From: Clostridium simiarum
Lineage (GTDB): Bacteria; Bacillota; Clostridia; Clostridiales; Clostridiaceae
DNA length: 64,000 nucleotides
Direction: 5' to 3'
NCBI RefSeq assembly: GCF_018919175.1
Contig: NZ_JAHLQL010000007.1
Location: 80,614-144,613 of the forward strand
How positions within the stretch are numbered: the stretch's first letter is position 1; each line of letters opens with the position of its first letter. A model generated the notes under the pieces. The model was not told where the DNA came from. It saw nothing but the letters and a program-made list of their open reading frames with translations, and did not search any database. Positions 56,604-64,000 of the stretch are shown here, in pieces. Position numbers and translations under genes: made by a program.

Positions 56604-57539
56604 TTATTCATTATAATCTTCTAGTATTTTAAAATATCTACTTTCTAACTCTTTTATAGTGCTTTCACTAGAAGATCTTTTATTTTCTAATTTATTTATC
56701 ATACCTTCTACCATATCATAGCCATCTTTGGCATCATTTAAAGCATTGTTTATTTTATTTTGGACACACCAATCTACAAAAAAGTTATCAAAAAAGTAAT
56801 CTGCAAAGGTAGTAAATCCACCTATATCTATATTAAAATCTAAGTCACTCCCTACATCCATTAACTCTCTTTTAAACTTATTAGCATAACGCTTTATATC
56901 ATAGGCACAGTCTTTGGCTTCATTAATTTTGCTGTGTTTAGCAGCGGTACTTATAAATCCGCCTCCAACCATATCAATAACTCCCCAGCCACTGGCACTA
57001 TCAAGGTTTTCTATAAGCCTGCTCATGCTACTTAGTAATGAATCTCCAGCACTTATAGCCTCCCTAATCTCTTTCAGTTCACCCCTTGATGAACCTATTT
57101 CATTTTGGATAGATTCTAGTTCCATCCTTTCCTTTGAACCCTTAGAAAGTATTTTTTCTTTATTTTCCTCTATTATTTTCTCATATTCTATTTTGCAATT
57201 ATCTATTTCCCTTAAATCTCTTCTTATCTTATTTTTATCGGACTTTAAAAATTCAAGCATATTAGAGCATTCATCATACTTTGCTTTAGCCATCATATAT
57301 TCATACTGCTCTTTTTCTATCTTTTCATCTTTTTTACCCATTAAAGAGTATAAAAATGAAGCTAATCCACCCTTTTCTAAATTCTCTACGTCCTTTTTTT
57401 CTTTTTGTAATATCCTCTCTAAATCCCTTAGCTTATCTTCCTGTAGCTTTATATCATCCTCTGCTCTCTTTAGTTTTGCCAATAGTTTTCCCTCACTATT
57501 TATCTTTTCCTTTAATATTAAAATTCTATTTCCTTCCAT
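56604..57539 (-). CDS. Hypothetical coiled-coil protein
   Basis: A 311-residue, charged protein. Coiled coils at about 5-60, 75-175 (with KGGLASFLYSLMGKKDEKIE as a short break) and 270-311. Residues 175-265 are a helical/Gly domain (GWGVIDMVGGGFISTAAKHS, then DFNIDIGGFTTFADYFFDNF) that might contact membranes. No family is recognised. RBS GGGGGA. It stands alone. Confidence 0.7.
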   Translation of the reverse strand: MEGNRILILKEKINSEGKLLAKLKRAEDDIKLQEDKLRDLERILQKEKKDVENLEKGGLASFLYSLMGKKDEKIEKEQYEYMMAKAKYDECSNMLEFLKSDKNKIRRDLREIDNCKIEYEKIIEENKEKILSKGSKERMELESIQNEIGSSRGELKEIREAISAGDSLLSSMSRLIENLDSASGWGVIDMVGGGFISTAAKHSKINEAKDCAYDIKRYANKFKRELMDVGSDLDFNIDIGGFTTFADYFFDNFFVDWCVQNKINNALNDAKDGYDMVEGMINKLENKRSSSESTIKELESRYFKILEDYNE

Positions 57540-57589
57540 ACCAAATCCCCCTTTATTTTTCTGTTGATTATAATTTCTAATGCTCCTTT

Positions 57590-57712
57590 TTAAGAAAACT
57601 CTTCTTCATAACTTAAGTAGGAATAAAGAGCATTTATATTCTTTAATAACTATTTCAAATATTCAGAGGGAGTCAAAACTCCATCTTAAGTCAAAAGCTC
57701 TGTTTACCAATT
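57590..57712 (-). repeat. Decayed repeat, probably family 2
   Basis: Reading the minus strand, it has AAACAGAGCTTTTGACTTAAG, a stem GATGGAGT/ACTCCCTC-like, and ATTCCTACTTAAGTT. Order and ends match repeat family 2 but with many changes. Confidence 0.35.
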
Positions 57713-57740
57713 ATATTATAAATCTTCACTACGCTTTATA

Positions 57741-58655
57741 TTATAGATTTTCACTACACTCTATTATGGACTTTACATTTTTTTCAACCTGCTCTGGTAA
57801 CTTTTGAAGAAGTGCTCTTTTAAGTAAACTAGGATTTTTCACCCCACGGGTCTTTAAGTAATCTTCAATTAAATTAACCTTCACTTCTCTATTAGCCATC
57901 AGTTGGTAAGCAATATACCAATCCTCCAGGGAAGACATAGGAATCTTAATGCCTTTTATGTCTTTAAAGTCTGTTATAGACTCTTTATCAAAGGGATATT
58001 TATAAACACCACAACTATGATTTATAGCAAAATCAGACATCACATCAATATCTATGCCCTTTATATTATATTCATAAAAATACTTAGTTGAATAAGTTCC
58101 GGAACTTTCTATTGGCTTTTTATCTCCCAGAGATTTTAATATACTGTCCAAAAGATCTATATCTTTGTTATGAACAATTATATCTATATCATTAGGACAC
58201 TGTATTAGTCCATAGTGGTTTAAAACTATAGATCCCCCTACAGCCCATAATATATTTTCTTTATTTATTTTTTCTCCAATATAATAAAGAACTTCAAACA
58301 GCATAGAATTTTTCTCCTTTAATTCATTTTCAACCTTAAATTTAACCAACTCCACTTCCCCTTTTTTTATAACCTCATAGTTAAATTGAATTGGTGAGTT
58401 TACCTCCTGAAACTCCTTAATTATGGTATCTAAAACCCTTAATCTTAAATGAGAATAAATATATCCAAGCTCTGGTACCATTAATATATATTTAAGTTCC
58501 TCTAAAGATATTTCAAAGTCTTCATACTCTTTCTTTTTTTCAAGTTCTAAATAAAATATCTTAGAGTAAACACTTTTAAACTCTGGAATATAGGTTTTTG
58601 TTATGGCTTTTTTTCTTTTCTTTATTACTTTATGTTTATTTAAATCTTTATCCAT
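57741..58655 (-). CDS. Rep_3-like winged helix fused to a nucleotidyltransferase-like domain
   Basis: A 304-residue protein with two distinct parts. Residues about 45-115 (ISLEELKYILMVPELGYIYS, LRLRVLDTIIKEFQEV, FNYEVIKKGEVELVKFKVEN) follow the C-terminal winged helix of Rep_3 plasmid replication initiators. Residues about 130-260 are nucleotidyltransferase-like (LWAVGGSIVLNHYGLIQC, then PNDIDIIVHNKDIDLLDSIL with the DxD motif and DIDVMSDFAI). A short helical tail follows. No Rep N-terminal half is present. No homologue of this fusion is recalled. No plasmid genes are near. Confidence 0.7.
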   Translation of the reverse strand: MDKDLNKHKVIKKRKKAITKTYIPEFKSVYSKIFYLELEKKKEYEDFEISLEELKYILMVPELGYIYSHLRLRVLDTIIKEFQEVNSPIQFNYEVIKKGEVELVKFKVENELKEKNSMLFEVLYYIGEKINKENILWAVGGSIVLNHYGLIQCPNDIDIIVHNKDIDLLDSILKSLGDKKPIESSGTYSTKYFYEYNIKGIDIDVMSDFAINHSCGVYKYPFDKESITDFKDIKGIKIPMSSLEDWYIAYQLMANREVKVNLIEDYLKTRGVKNPSLLKRALLQKLPEQVEKNVKSIIECSENL

Positions 58656-59198
58656 TACTTATCTTCAGTGAGAGAGTGTAGTGTAAGTACCAAACTCCCA
58701 CTAGATCCTCCTTTCTATTTTTTATTTTGTAATTTTAAACTTTCACATTTTATGATTTCTATTTAATATACTGTTTTTAATCTCTTCATCTTCCTTGATA
58801 CTTTTTTTTTCCATCACTAACATAGCTAGCATCCTATGGTATCTTATAAAAATCACCATCACCAAATTATGGATTTAGTGATTTTCTTTAAAGTCAGAAT
58901 AAAACTCATCTTCTAAGATTTATATGTAGTATTCCCTTTAATCTTACTTTGTCTAAATCTAAAAATCCTTTGATTATAATTATATCAAAAAAACCCAAAG
59001 ACTCATATTAGATGAACCTTTGGGTTTAAATGATATTAATTATGAAATTACCATAATACTTTCATCTGGCACCTATTAACTATCATGTTTAAGCTAATAA
59101 TTAATAAATCCCATGTGATACAAAAGTATATATTTGATATATGCAGATCTAATCTTCCAAGACTAAATCATCACCCTGATCTTTAGTATCCACATATA
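58656..59198. other. Non-coding stretch
   Basis: No gene seen. It contains a terminator-like hairpin at 58990-59027 and a decayed hairpin (CACCAAATTATGGATTTAGTG at about 58858-58878) that resembles one small unit of repeat family 1. Confidence 0.5.
58990..59027. terminator. Terminator-like hairpin
   Basis: Perfect 10-bp stem AAACCCAAAG/CTTTGGGTTT with an 18-base loop, 170 bases beyond the cold-shock gene. Confidence 0.6.
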
Positions 59199-59408
59199 TT
59201 ACTCTAGTCTTTGTACATTTATAGCTTGTGGTCCTCTTTCTCCTTCTACCACATCAAAGGTAACCTGTTGACCTTCATGAAGATCTTTGTTATTAGACTT
59301 CTCCTTAACTTGAGAGTGATGGACAAACACATCTTTTCCATCATTTCCAGATATGAATCCATACCCCTTCTCACTATCAAACCATTTTACTATTCCTGTT
59401 ATAGACAT
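59199..59408 (-). CDS. Cold shock protein (CspA family)
   Basis: A 69-residue nucleic-acid-binding protein with RNP1 (KGYGFI) and RNP2 (VFVHHS) motifs and the usual start ([11 protein letters not shown]). RBS AAGGAGGA. It binds single-stranded RNA/DNA and prevents secondary structure. Confidence 0.95.
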   Translation of the reverse strand: MSITGIVKWFDSEKGYGFISGNDGKDVFVHHSQVKEKSNNKDLHEGQQVTFDVVEGERGPQAINVQRLE

Positions 59409-59483
59409 ATTAAAATCCTCCTTATTATATTTCTTCTTAGTATTTGCAAAGACTCTGATAAATATTTAAGGAAATTAATAAAA

Positions 59484-59528
59484 GGTAGCAAAACCACCTT
59501 TTTTAAAGGGGAACTTGCTACCTTTTTT
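59484..59528. terminator. Bidirectional terminator
   Basis: Stem GGTAGCAA/TTGCTACC with TTTTTT on the plus strand, between the cold-shock gene and the zinc-ribbon gene; on the minus strand it ends the latter. Confidence 0.75.
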
Positions 59529-59604
59529 CACTTTAGAGATTTTAAAAAATCTTTATTTTCCAAATTTAACTTTAATCTAACGTTATTATAACCCTTTCAC
59601 ATTT

Positions 59605-60015
59605 CTATATATCATTAATTTTCTTACCACATCTAGGACAATAGGCGAACTCCTCCTTAGTTTTGCTACCACAATAAGGACAGTATATTACATCTATATC
59701 TGGCTTAATCCCTATATCCTCATAATTATTAGATCCAGTACTGTTATTTTTTAAATACTTATCTAAGGGGTCAGATTCCTCCTCAGGGTCTGTTATATCA
59801 TATAAAGACATCCTATCCTTTCCTGTAGCATTTTTATAATTATATATGGCTTGAATTATAGCAATAACTATAAAAATCACACCAAATAAAGGAAGAGGCA
59901 TTGGCGATCCTATTCGAAATGCACCTAAAGTCCAAAACACACCAAAAATTGCTGCCACGATACTCCCTATGGTATTCATTGCAGACGGCCCTCTTCCAGG
60001 CTTAATACTCTTCAA
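59605..60015 (-). CDS. Zinc-ribbon membrane protein, hypothetical
   Basis: About 136 residues: a short N-terminal segment (KSIKPGRGPSAMNTIGSIVA), two hydrophobic segments (about 12-32 and 40-58), a polar linker and a C-terminal zinc ribbon (YCPYCGSKTKEEFAYCPRCG). The start is taken at TTG 60015, five bases after GGGGAGGGG; an upstream frame to 60150 lacks a good ribosome site. Function is unknown. Confidence 0.75.
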   Translation of the reverse strand: MKSIKPGRGPSAMNTIGSIVAAIFGVFWTLGAFRIGSPMPLPLFGVIFIVIAIIQAIYNYKNATGKDRMSLYDITDPEEESDPLDKYLKNNSTGSNNYEDIGIKPDIDVIYCPYCGSKTKEEFAYCPRCGKKINDI

Positions 60016-60289
60016 CTCAATCCCCTCCCCTAAAATTATAATAAATATGAAATTTCTCATTTCCCCCTTATTAATTAGAAACTTATTATTTTTAATACTT
60101 ATACTATATATTATAAATGTAAGTCCTTTAAAAGTTAACACAGATAACAAAAAAGTAAGAAACTTTTATAAGTTTCTTACTTTTGATGTACCTTGTTTAG
60201 CTTGGACTTTGGTGGTGAATTAACTTTAGAGAACCAACAGGGGTTTCCTTATCATAATTCTATAATCCTTCTGATTAAACCAGTCTTCT

Positions 60290-60937
60290 TTATTTTTCTG
60301 ATTTATTCAACTTAAACTCCATTTCCTCAGATACACTTACATTAAATAAATAAGTTAAATTAACCTCATTTAAAAATTTATCCTGAAGTTCTTCTGTTAA
60401 GTTAATTTCATTAAGCTTATTATGGTATACCCCAACAAAAGATCTTATATCTTTTATTTCTTCAAAAACATGATAGTTTAAAGCTTCCCTATGAACCTTA
60501 TAGTAGTTTTCCATAAGAGAATACATCTGTCTTCCTCCAAATAAGTCAGCCAAATATCTTGTATAAGCATGAGCTATTAGTAGCTCTGGTTGACTTTTAG
60601 ACACTTCCTTTAATCTATTAACAAAAACTCCAGTAGATTTTAATGGAACCATCTCCTTTATCTTTTCACCTAAAAGTAACTCTAAGTCCTTTTCTATAGC
60701 CTTAGCTCTTTTTAATTCCTCATAAATAAATGGCTTTATCACTTCATTATCTTTATTCCTATCCATCTCCTCTTCTATGGTCTTATAAATAAAATATAAG
60801 TTGAATAGATATTCTGCATAACTATCTTTTGATGCCTTTTCAGCAAATAATCTCTTAATAAAACCAGTAGATTCAGCCATAGCATGTAGGTCCTTTGTAT
60901 TTTCACGTATATTTAACATTAAGTTTTCTTTAATCAT
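60290..60937 (-). CDS. Biliverdin-producing heme oxygenase
   Basis: A 215-residue heme oxygenase. The proximal His is in KDLHAMAE (His18), and the distal region carries AHAYTRYLADLFGGRQM with the GG hinge. Members in pathogenic clostridia (HemT/HmuO type) release iron from heme, using oxygen. In a strict anaerobe it may serve in heme or oxygen detoxification. The promoter carries several TGACTA motifs between it and a divergent PadR gene. RBS AAAGGAG. Confidence 0.92.
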   Translation of the reverse strand: MIKENLMLNIRENTKDLHAMAESTGFIKRLFAEKASKDSYAEYLFNLYFIYKTIEEEMDRNKDNEVIKPFIYEELKRAKAIEKDLELLLGEKIKEMVPLKSTGVFVNRLKEVSKSQPELLIAHAYTRYLADLFGGRQMYSLMENYYKVHREALNYHVFEEIKDIRSFVGVYHNKLNEINLTEELQDKFLNEVNLTYLFNVSVSEEMEFKLNKSEK

Positions 60938-60971
60938 ATTATTATCTCCTTTAAATGAAACTAATTATTAT

Positions 60972-61037
60972 TGACTAGTCATTCTTGACTAATTTCATTA
61001 TAGCACTTTTGACATTATAGTCAAGTATGACTATAAT
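60972..61037. promoter_or_regulatory. Heme oxygenase promoter with PadR-like operators
   Basis: Minus-strand promoter TTGACT (61019-61024), 16-base spacer, TATAAT (60997-61002). Inverted arms ATTATAGTCA and TGACTATAAT (61014-61037, 4-base centre) cover the -35 box, and TGACTA (60986-60991) and palindromic TGACTAGTCA (60972-60981) lie downstream. The repeated TGACTA half-site fits dimeric PadR binding. Confidence 0.65.
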
Positions 61038-61186
61038 AAAAATTAAATCATTTATCCAGTAGACATAAGCTGGATAAATTCTTCTAAGACTCATATGCAG
61101 TAGGGTATTACCCTATTCATTCCATCTAAGTCTTAGAATCACCTTATGTTGAAAAGTTATACAATATAGAAAGGAGTTGAATTTTA

Positions 61187-61228
61187 ATGAGAGCTTTATA
61201 CTTATTAATAAATAGTATGCCTCATTAA
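61187..61228 (+). CDS. Short upstream ORF (13 codons) before the PadR gene
   Basis: Encodes MRALYLLINSMPH. It has an ideal ribosome site (GAAAGGAG, 10 bases before ATG), whereas the PadR gene 9 bases further on has none. It may be a leader peptide that couples translation of PadR or acts as an attenuator. Confidence 0.45.
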   Translation: MRALYLLINSMPH

Positions 61229-61237
61229 ATATAAATT

Positions 61238-61762
61238 ATGGATGATAGACATCTTTTATTATTAGGATTATTACAATTTCAAAGTCAACACGGTTATCAA
61301 ATAAACGAATTTATTGAAAATAATATGAGCTGCATACTTCCTTTAAAGAAGCCCACTGCCTATGCCATATTAAACAAGCTTCAAGAAGAAGGATATATTC
61401 AAATGAAGGAAGAACAAACAGAAAACCGCCCCACAAAAAAAGTTTTTTCTATAACAGAAAAAGGTGAGACCTTATTTTTAGAATTAATGGAAAGCAGCTT
61501 AGAAAATGTAGATGAAATCAACTTTTCTGGCGATGTTGCATTTTTATTTTTAGATAAGCTACCAAAAGAAAAAGTAATATGTTGTTTAGATAAAAGAATA
61601 GAAAAACTGGAAAAGATCATTGAAGAATATAAAACTATAACCCAAACCACCCCTAAAGGTCACAAGGGTCATAATGGTATAGCTTTTGCCATAAAAAGAA
61701 GATTAGCTTTACTAAAAGAAGACCTGTGCTGTGTGAAAAGCCTTAGGGAAAGCTTCCTTTAA
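61238..61762 (+). CDS. PadR family transcriptional regulator
   Basis: A 174-residue regulator: winged helix with LLGLLQFQSQHGYQINEFIE, PLKKPTAYAILNKLQEEGYI and EKGETLFLELME, then a C-terminal dimerisation domain (LFLDKLPKEKVICCLDKRIE). No strong ribosome site of its own; it is preceded by a 13-codon ORF that has one. Divergent from the heme oxygenase gene, which it probably represses through the TGACTA sites. Confidence 0.9.
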   Translation: MDDRHLLLLGLLQFQSQHGYQINEFIENNMSCILPLKKPTAYAILNKLQEEGYIQMKEEQTENRPTKKVFSITEKGETLFLELMESSLENVDEINFSGDVAFLFLDKLPKEKVICCLDKRIEKLEKIIEEYKTITQTTPKGHKGHNGIAFAIKRRLALLKEDLCCVKSLRESFL

Positions 61763-61792
61763 CACCCGATAAGTATAAATCTTCTAAATTAT

Positions 61793-61818
61793 AAAGGAAG
61801 CCCTTTTGAGCTTCCTTT
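61793..61818 (+). terminator. Terminator of the PadR gene
   Basis: Perfect stem AAAGGAAGC/GCTTCCTTT, 31 bases after the PadR stop codon. Confidence 0.7.
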
Positions 61819-61861
61819 AGCTTATATCTTTTTCATATTTCAAATTAAACTGTAGTAATTA

Positions 61862-62449
61862 TTAGTAGTTACTCTTAAATGGTTTCTGCTCTGCATAGTA
61901 GGGTGATATATCATCCTCTATTTTAGTTAATTCCTCACCATCCGCTGAAATCCCAATGATCTCAAAGGTCGAACCTTGAAATTTATTCATATATACAAGC
62001 CATATTCTTGTATCATCCGCATTAATAATTTTGGCTTCACCCTCTATATTTCTTTTCTTTTCCACAATCTTTACTTCACTAATATCAGGATTACCAATAA
62101 TACCAAAGTATATTGGTAATGAGGTTTTTTCTATGTTAGGAAAATAGTTATAAGATACACCGAATGTACTGGCTACCAATTTTATATCTCCTTGGAAACC
62201 ACTATAAACAGTTTTATAACCACCTATATTCTTTTTTACAAAAGCAGTTATTAAATTATCCTCACTTAAATTATTAAAAAATACTATACTCCCTCCATCA
62301 GTTTCCTCTTCATGTATAATATTTATTGGCTTTGAATCAGCAGTAGTTATTGCTTCCTCTATTGTTTTTACACCACTTTTAAATTTAATTGCTAAAAATA
62401 GTGAAATAACCATTGCACCTAAAACAATAAACCTCACTTTCTTTTTCAT
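61862..62449 (-). CDS. Hypothetical membrane-anchored extracytoplasmic protein
   Basis: A 195-residue protein with an N-terminal signal/anchor (MKKKVRFIVLGAMVISLFLA) and no lipobox Cys, so it is probably tethered outside the membrane. The rest is a mixed alpha/beta domain without recognised family (SIVFFNNLSEDNLITAFVKK; IYFGIIGNPDISEVKIVEKK). RBS GGGGAG. No partner genes hint at its role. Confidence 0.65.
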   Translation of the reverse strand: MKKKVRFIVLGAMVISLFLAIKFKSGVKTIEEAITTADSKPINIIHEEETDGGSIVFFNNLSEDNLITAFVKKNIGGYKTVYSGFQGDIKLVASTFGVSYNYFPNIEKTSLPIYFGIIGNPDISEVKIVEKKRNIEGEAKIINADDTRIWLVYMNKFQGSTFEIIGISADGEELTKIEDDISPYYAEQKPFKSNY

Positions 62450-62621
62450 AAACTCTCCCCTCTTTAATTGACATTTATAATGAAAACATATATTAATTGG
62501 TTTCTTTTATATCATCACTACCACTATTAATATTGACCCTCCTTAAATGGAAATGAGCTCTGCTAAAGGTCTAGGAAAATCTAACTAATCATTAGATTAA
62601 GTCACAAGCTCTACTTCATGG

Positions 62622-62870
62622 TTAGTTTAACTTGATCTTTTTATGACTATTATAGGCACACCAGAAAAATATAATGGAAAGCACAAGATTTCCTGCTGCC
62701 TTAATATTAAATGGATTTAATTCTATTCCAAACCCAACTAATAAAATGAAAGCAACAAATAAACATAAATTACAAAAATAAGCAATTGTATGTCGTATAT
62801 TATATTTTTCCAACCGTGGCTTAAACAAAATGTGCTCTAAACCATTGAAAATACAAGCTTTAAGGAGCAT
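62622..62870 (-). CDS. Small membrane protein, probably a truncated gene
   Basis: An 82-residue frame: two hydrophobic segments (about 33-48 and 60-73), HTIAYFCNLCLFVAF and NLVLSIIFFWCAYNSHK. Its first 25 residues lie in sequence that belongs to the duplicated CRISPR leader (homologous to the plus strand near 63314), which suggests that the true N terminus was lost when leader DNA recombined here. It is likely a gene remnant. Confidence 0.4.
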   Translation of the reverse strand: MLLKACIFNGLEHILFKPRLEKYNIRHTIAYFCNLCLFVAFILLVGFGIELNPFNIKAAGNLVLSIIFFWCAYNSHKKIKLN

Positions 62871-62982
62871 GCTCTATCAATTTTTCAAAAAACACAAATC
62901 GGGTGGAAAAATTTCAAAGAAAGCCTTTATTTTCGGTAGGTTAAAGGCTATAATGAAATTAGCGAATGGCTTAACTGCAGTG
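62801..62982 (+). promoter_or_regulatory. CRISPR leader, copy 1
   Basis: About 180 bases homologous to 63314-63497: both start TATATTTTTCCAACC, share CATTGAAAATACAAG, AACACAAATCG, GGAAAAATTTCAAAGAAA and end in ATGGCTTAACTNCAGTG just before the first repeat. TATAATGAAATT inside may be the crRNA promoter -10. Confidence 0.85.
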
Positions 62983-63179
62983 GTTGAACCTTAAGCAGAG
63001 AACCCAAATCTGCGATTTGGTGTGAGTCGCTTACTCCTTCGACAAAGAGAGAAGGAGTTTCATCAAAATCAATTGATAAATCTTTTATTAAACCTTAACA
63101 TAGGATGTATTTAAATTAAAGCCAACCAGTTTTCATGGAACCATCTGGGTTGTTAAACCTTAACATAAGATGTATTCAA
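62983..63179 (+). CRISPR. Degenerate CRISPR array 1, disrupted by repeat family 1
   Basis: The first repeat is cut after GTTGAACCTTAA (62983-62994), followed by a family 1 element. One near-complete repeat lies at 63087-63116 (ATTAAACC start variant), then a 35-base spacer (63117-63151), and a partial repeat (63152-63179, GTTAAACC start, ending TATTCAA) followed by another family 1 element. Probably inactive. Confidence 0.85.
62995..63062 (-). repeat. Repeat family 1 in the CRISPR array (D1)
   Basis: Reverse complement of TGAAACTCCTTCTC, partner GAAGGAGT, then AAGCGACTCACACCAAATC, partner GATTTGGGTTCTCTGC. It directly continues the CRISPR repeat at its first TTAA. Confidence 0.9.
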
Positions 63180-63247
63180 GCAGAGAACCCAAATCTGCGA
63201 TTTGGTGTGAATCGCTTACTCCTTCGATGAAAAGAGAAGGAGTTTCA
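63180..63247 (-). repeat. Repeat family 1 in the CRISPR array (D2)
   Basis: Near-identical to D1 (GCAGAGAACCCAAATCTGCG start on the plus strand). It continues a CRISPR repeat at TTCAA, the variant form of the second TTAA. Confidence 0.9.
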
Positions 63248-63313
63248 TATTATAATCAACTCTTGATCTCCAAACTCCTATTGGAACATAACCCCAAAAG
63301 CCTTCAATTTAGC

Positions 63314-63497
63314 ATTATATTTTTCCAACCTCCAATTAAACAAGACACCCCCTAAGTCATTGAAAATACAAGGTTTAAAGGGTGTTTTCTATCAACTTTT
63401 TTAAAAACACAAATCGGTTGGAAAAATTTCAAAGAAACCCTTTATTTTCAACACTTTAAAGGATATAATGAAATTAAAGAATGGCTTAACTCCAGTG
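63314..63497 (+). promoter_or_regulatory. CRISPR leader, copy 2
   Basis: Leader of the intact array; aligns along its length with 62801-62982 at clearly high identity (visible blocks as listed for copy 1). AGGATATAATGAAATT near 63460 resembles a -10 region. Confidence 0.88.
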
Positions 63498-63859
63498 GTT
63501 GAACCTTAACATAGGATGTATTTAAATTTATCCACTACACCATTGTAAACTTTTCTGATATAGTGTTGAACCTTAACATAGGATGTATTTAAATTTGTCT
63601 ATATAATTTTTCACAGAATCTATTGCAGGTAGTTGAACCTTAACATAGGATGTATTTAAATGATAAGGCACTTATAATAGCTAATCGAAATGGAGACTGT
63701 TGAACCTTAACATAGGATGTATTTAAATAATGGTTCTGTTATGCTAATTATCTCAATACCGTATTGTTGAACCTCAACATATGATGTATTTAGATGGTGT
63801 TTCGCCACCATTAAGGGCGACCGATAATAGAATTCAACCTTAACATAGGATGTATTTAA
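63498..63859 (+). CRISPR. CRISPR array 2, type I-B-like repeat
   Basis: Six 30-base repeats at 63498, 63565, 63632, 63699, 63766 and 63832, starting GTTGAACCTTAACATAGG and ending TATTTAAAT. Spacers are 37, 37, 37, 37 and 36 bases. The fifth repeat has three changes, the sixth starts ATTCAACC and is cut after TTTAA by a family 1 element. Decay at the right end and a leader at the left agree on orientation. The repeat resembles clostridial type I-B repeats. No cas gene is in the window. Confidence 0.96.
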
Positions 63860-63938
63860 GCAGAGAACCCAAATCTGTGATCTGATGTGAGTCCCTTACT
63901 CTCCGAGTACTCCTTCGATGAAAAGAGAGGGAGTTTCA
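63860..63938 (-). repeat. Repeat family 1 at the end of the CRISPR array (D3)
   Basis: GCAGAGAACCCAAATCTGTG start on the plus strand, ends GGGAGTTTCA; continues the last CRISPR repeat at its second TTAA. Nothing further is seen to 64000. Confidence 0.9.
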
Positions 63939-64000
63939 TTTTCTTATTAAAAATTAATGAATCTATTTAACCTTGGCAAAATAATTGAAAAAGTCTCACT

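Noticed and set aside
57580..57807. Plus-strand open frame between the coiled-coil and fusion genes
   Set aside because: Lies in decayed repeat DNA, no ribosome site, and overlaps the end of the fusion gene on the other strand.
59211..59591. Plus-strand open frame over the cold-shock gene
   Set aside because: Antisense to a clear CspA-family gene and passes through its terminator.

Overview
The window looks like chromosomal DNA of a low-GC, strictly anaerobic member of Clostridium sensu stricto. The evidence is the very AT-rich codon use, strong AGGAGG-type ribosome sites, a complete [FeFe]-hydrogenase maturation set (hydE, hydG, hydF with a TM1266-type regulator), a double-cubane 2-hydroxyacyl-CoA-dehydratase-like pair with its activase, and a CRISPR repeat of the clostridial type I-B kind. 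No rRNA, tRNA, prophage or intact insertion sequence was recognised.

Layout. 1-3.1 kb: leftward Opp/Nik-type ABC importer behind a cobalamin riboswitch (probably cobalt or nickel uptake). 3.5-9.0 kb: lactose/cellobiose-type PTS (IIB, IIC, IIA), a GH1 enzyme whose acid/base Glu is replaced by Gln, and a PRD/EIIA regulator. 9.0-16.3 kb: accessory region with long non-coding stretches, an HTH gene, tandem 64-bp repeats, a PqqD / radical SAM-SPASM / ABC-exporter cassette of RiPP type lying between two perfect 67-bp direct repeats exactly 4,100 bp apart, a truncated second radical SAM gene, a small-protein gene with a paralogue near 23.7 kb, and a candidate small RNA with a 13-codon ORF. 16.5-30.6 kb: acetyltransferases, a DUF4003 protein, an OsmC protein, a GH4 6-phospho-glycosidase, hypothetical membrane and acidic proteins, methionine aminopeptidase, and a DMT exporter divergent from a MocR regulator. 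30.8-37.7 kb: two separate ABC-2 export systems, with an XRE regulator and peptide deformylase between them. 38.4-51.4 kb: a 2H phosphoesterase, the hyd maturation operon behind a likely transcription attenuator, patatin, truA, a PC4-like protein, mntP with a yybP-ykoY Mn riboswitch, a membrane GGDEF protein, and the double-cubane cassette. 52.3-62.9 kb: folT, MerR/MATE, tag, a coiled-coil protein, a Rep winged-helix/nucleotidyltransferase fusion, a cold-shock protein, heme oxygenase with a divergent PadR regulator, and small membrane proteins. 62.8-64 kb: two CRISPR arrays with duplicated leaders and no cas genes.

The strongest unexplained signals are: (a) the GH1 Glu-to-Gln change, as in plant thioglucosidases; (b) two families of interspersed, hairpin-forming repeats, one with compensatory stem changes between copies and joined to CRISPR repeats exactly at TTAA; (c) the 67-bp repeats around the RiPP cassette; (d) four copies of a GGGAAAT...ACCCCCGGGGGT palindrome within 4.7 kb; (e) the paralogous small-protein genes that share promoter and terminator sequence; and (f) the attenuator-like leader of the hydrogenase maturation operon. 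All calls come from reading the sequence; no database search was possible.
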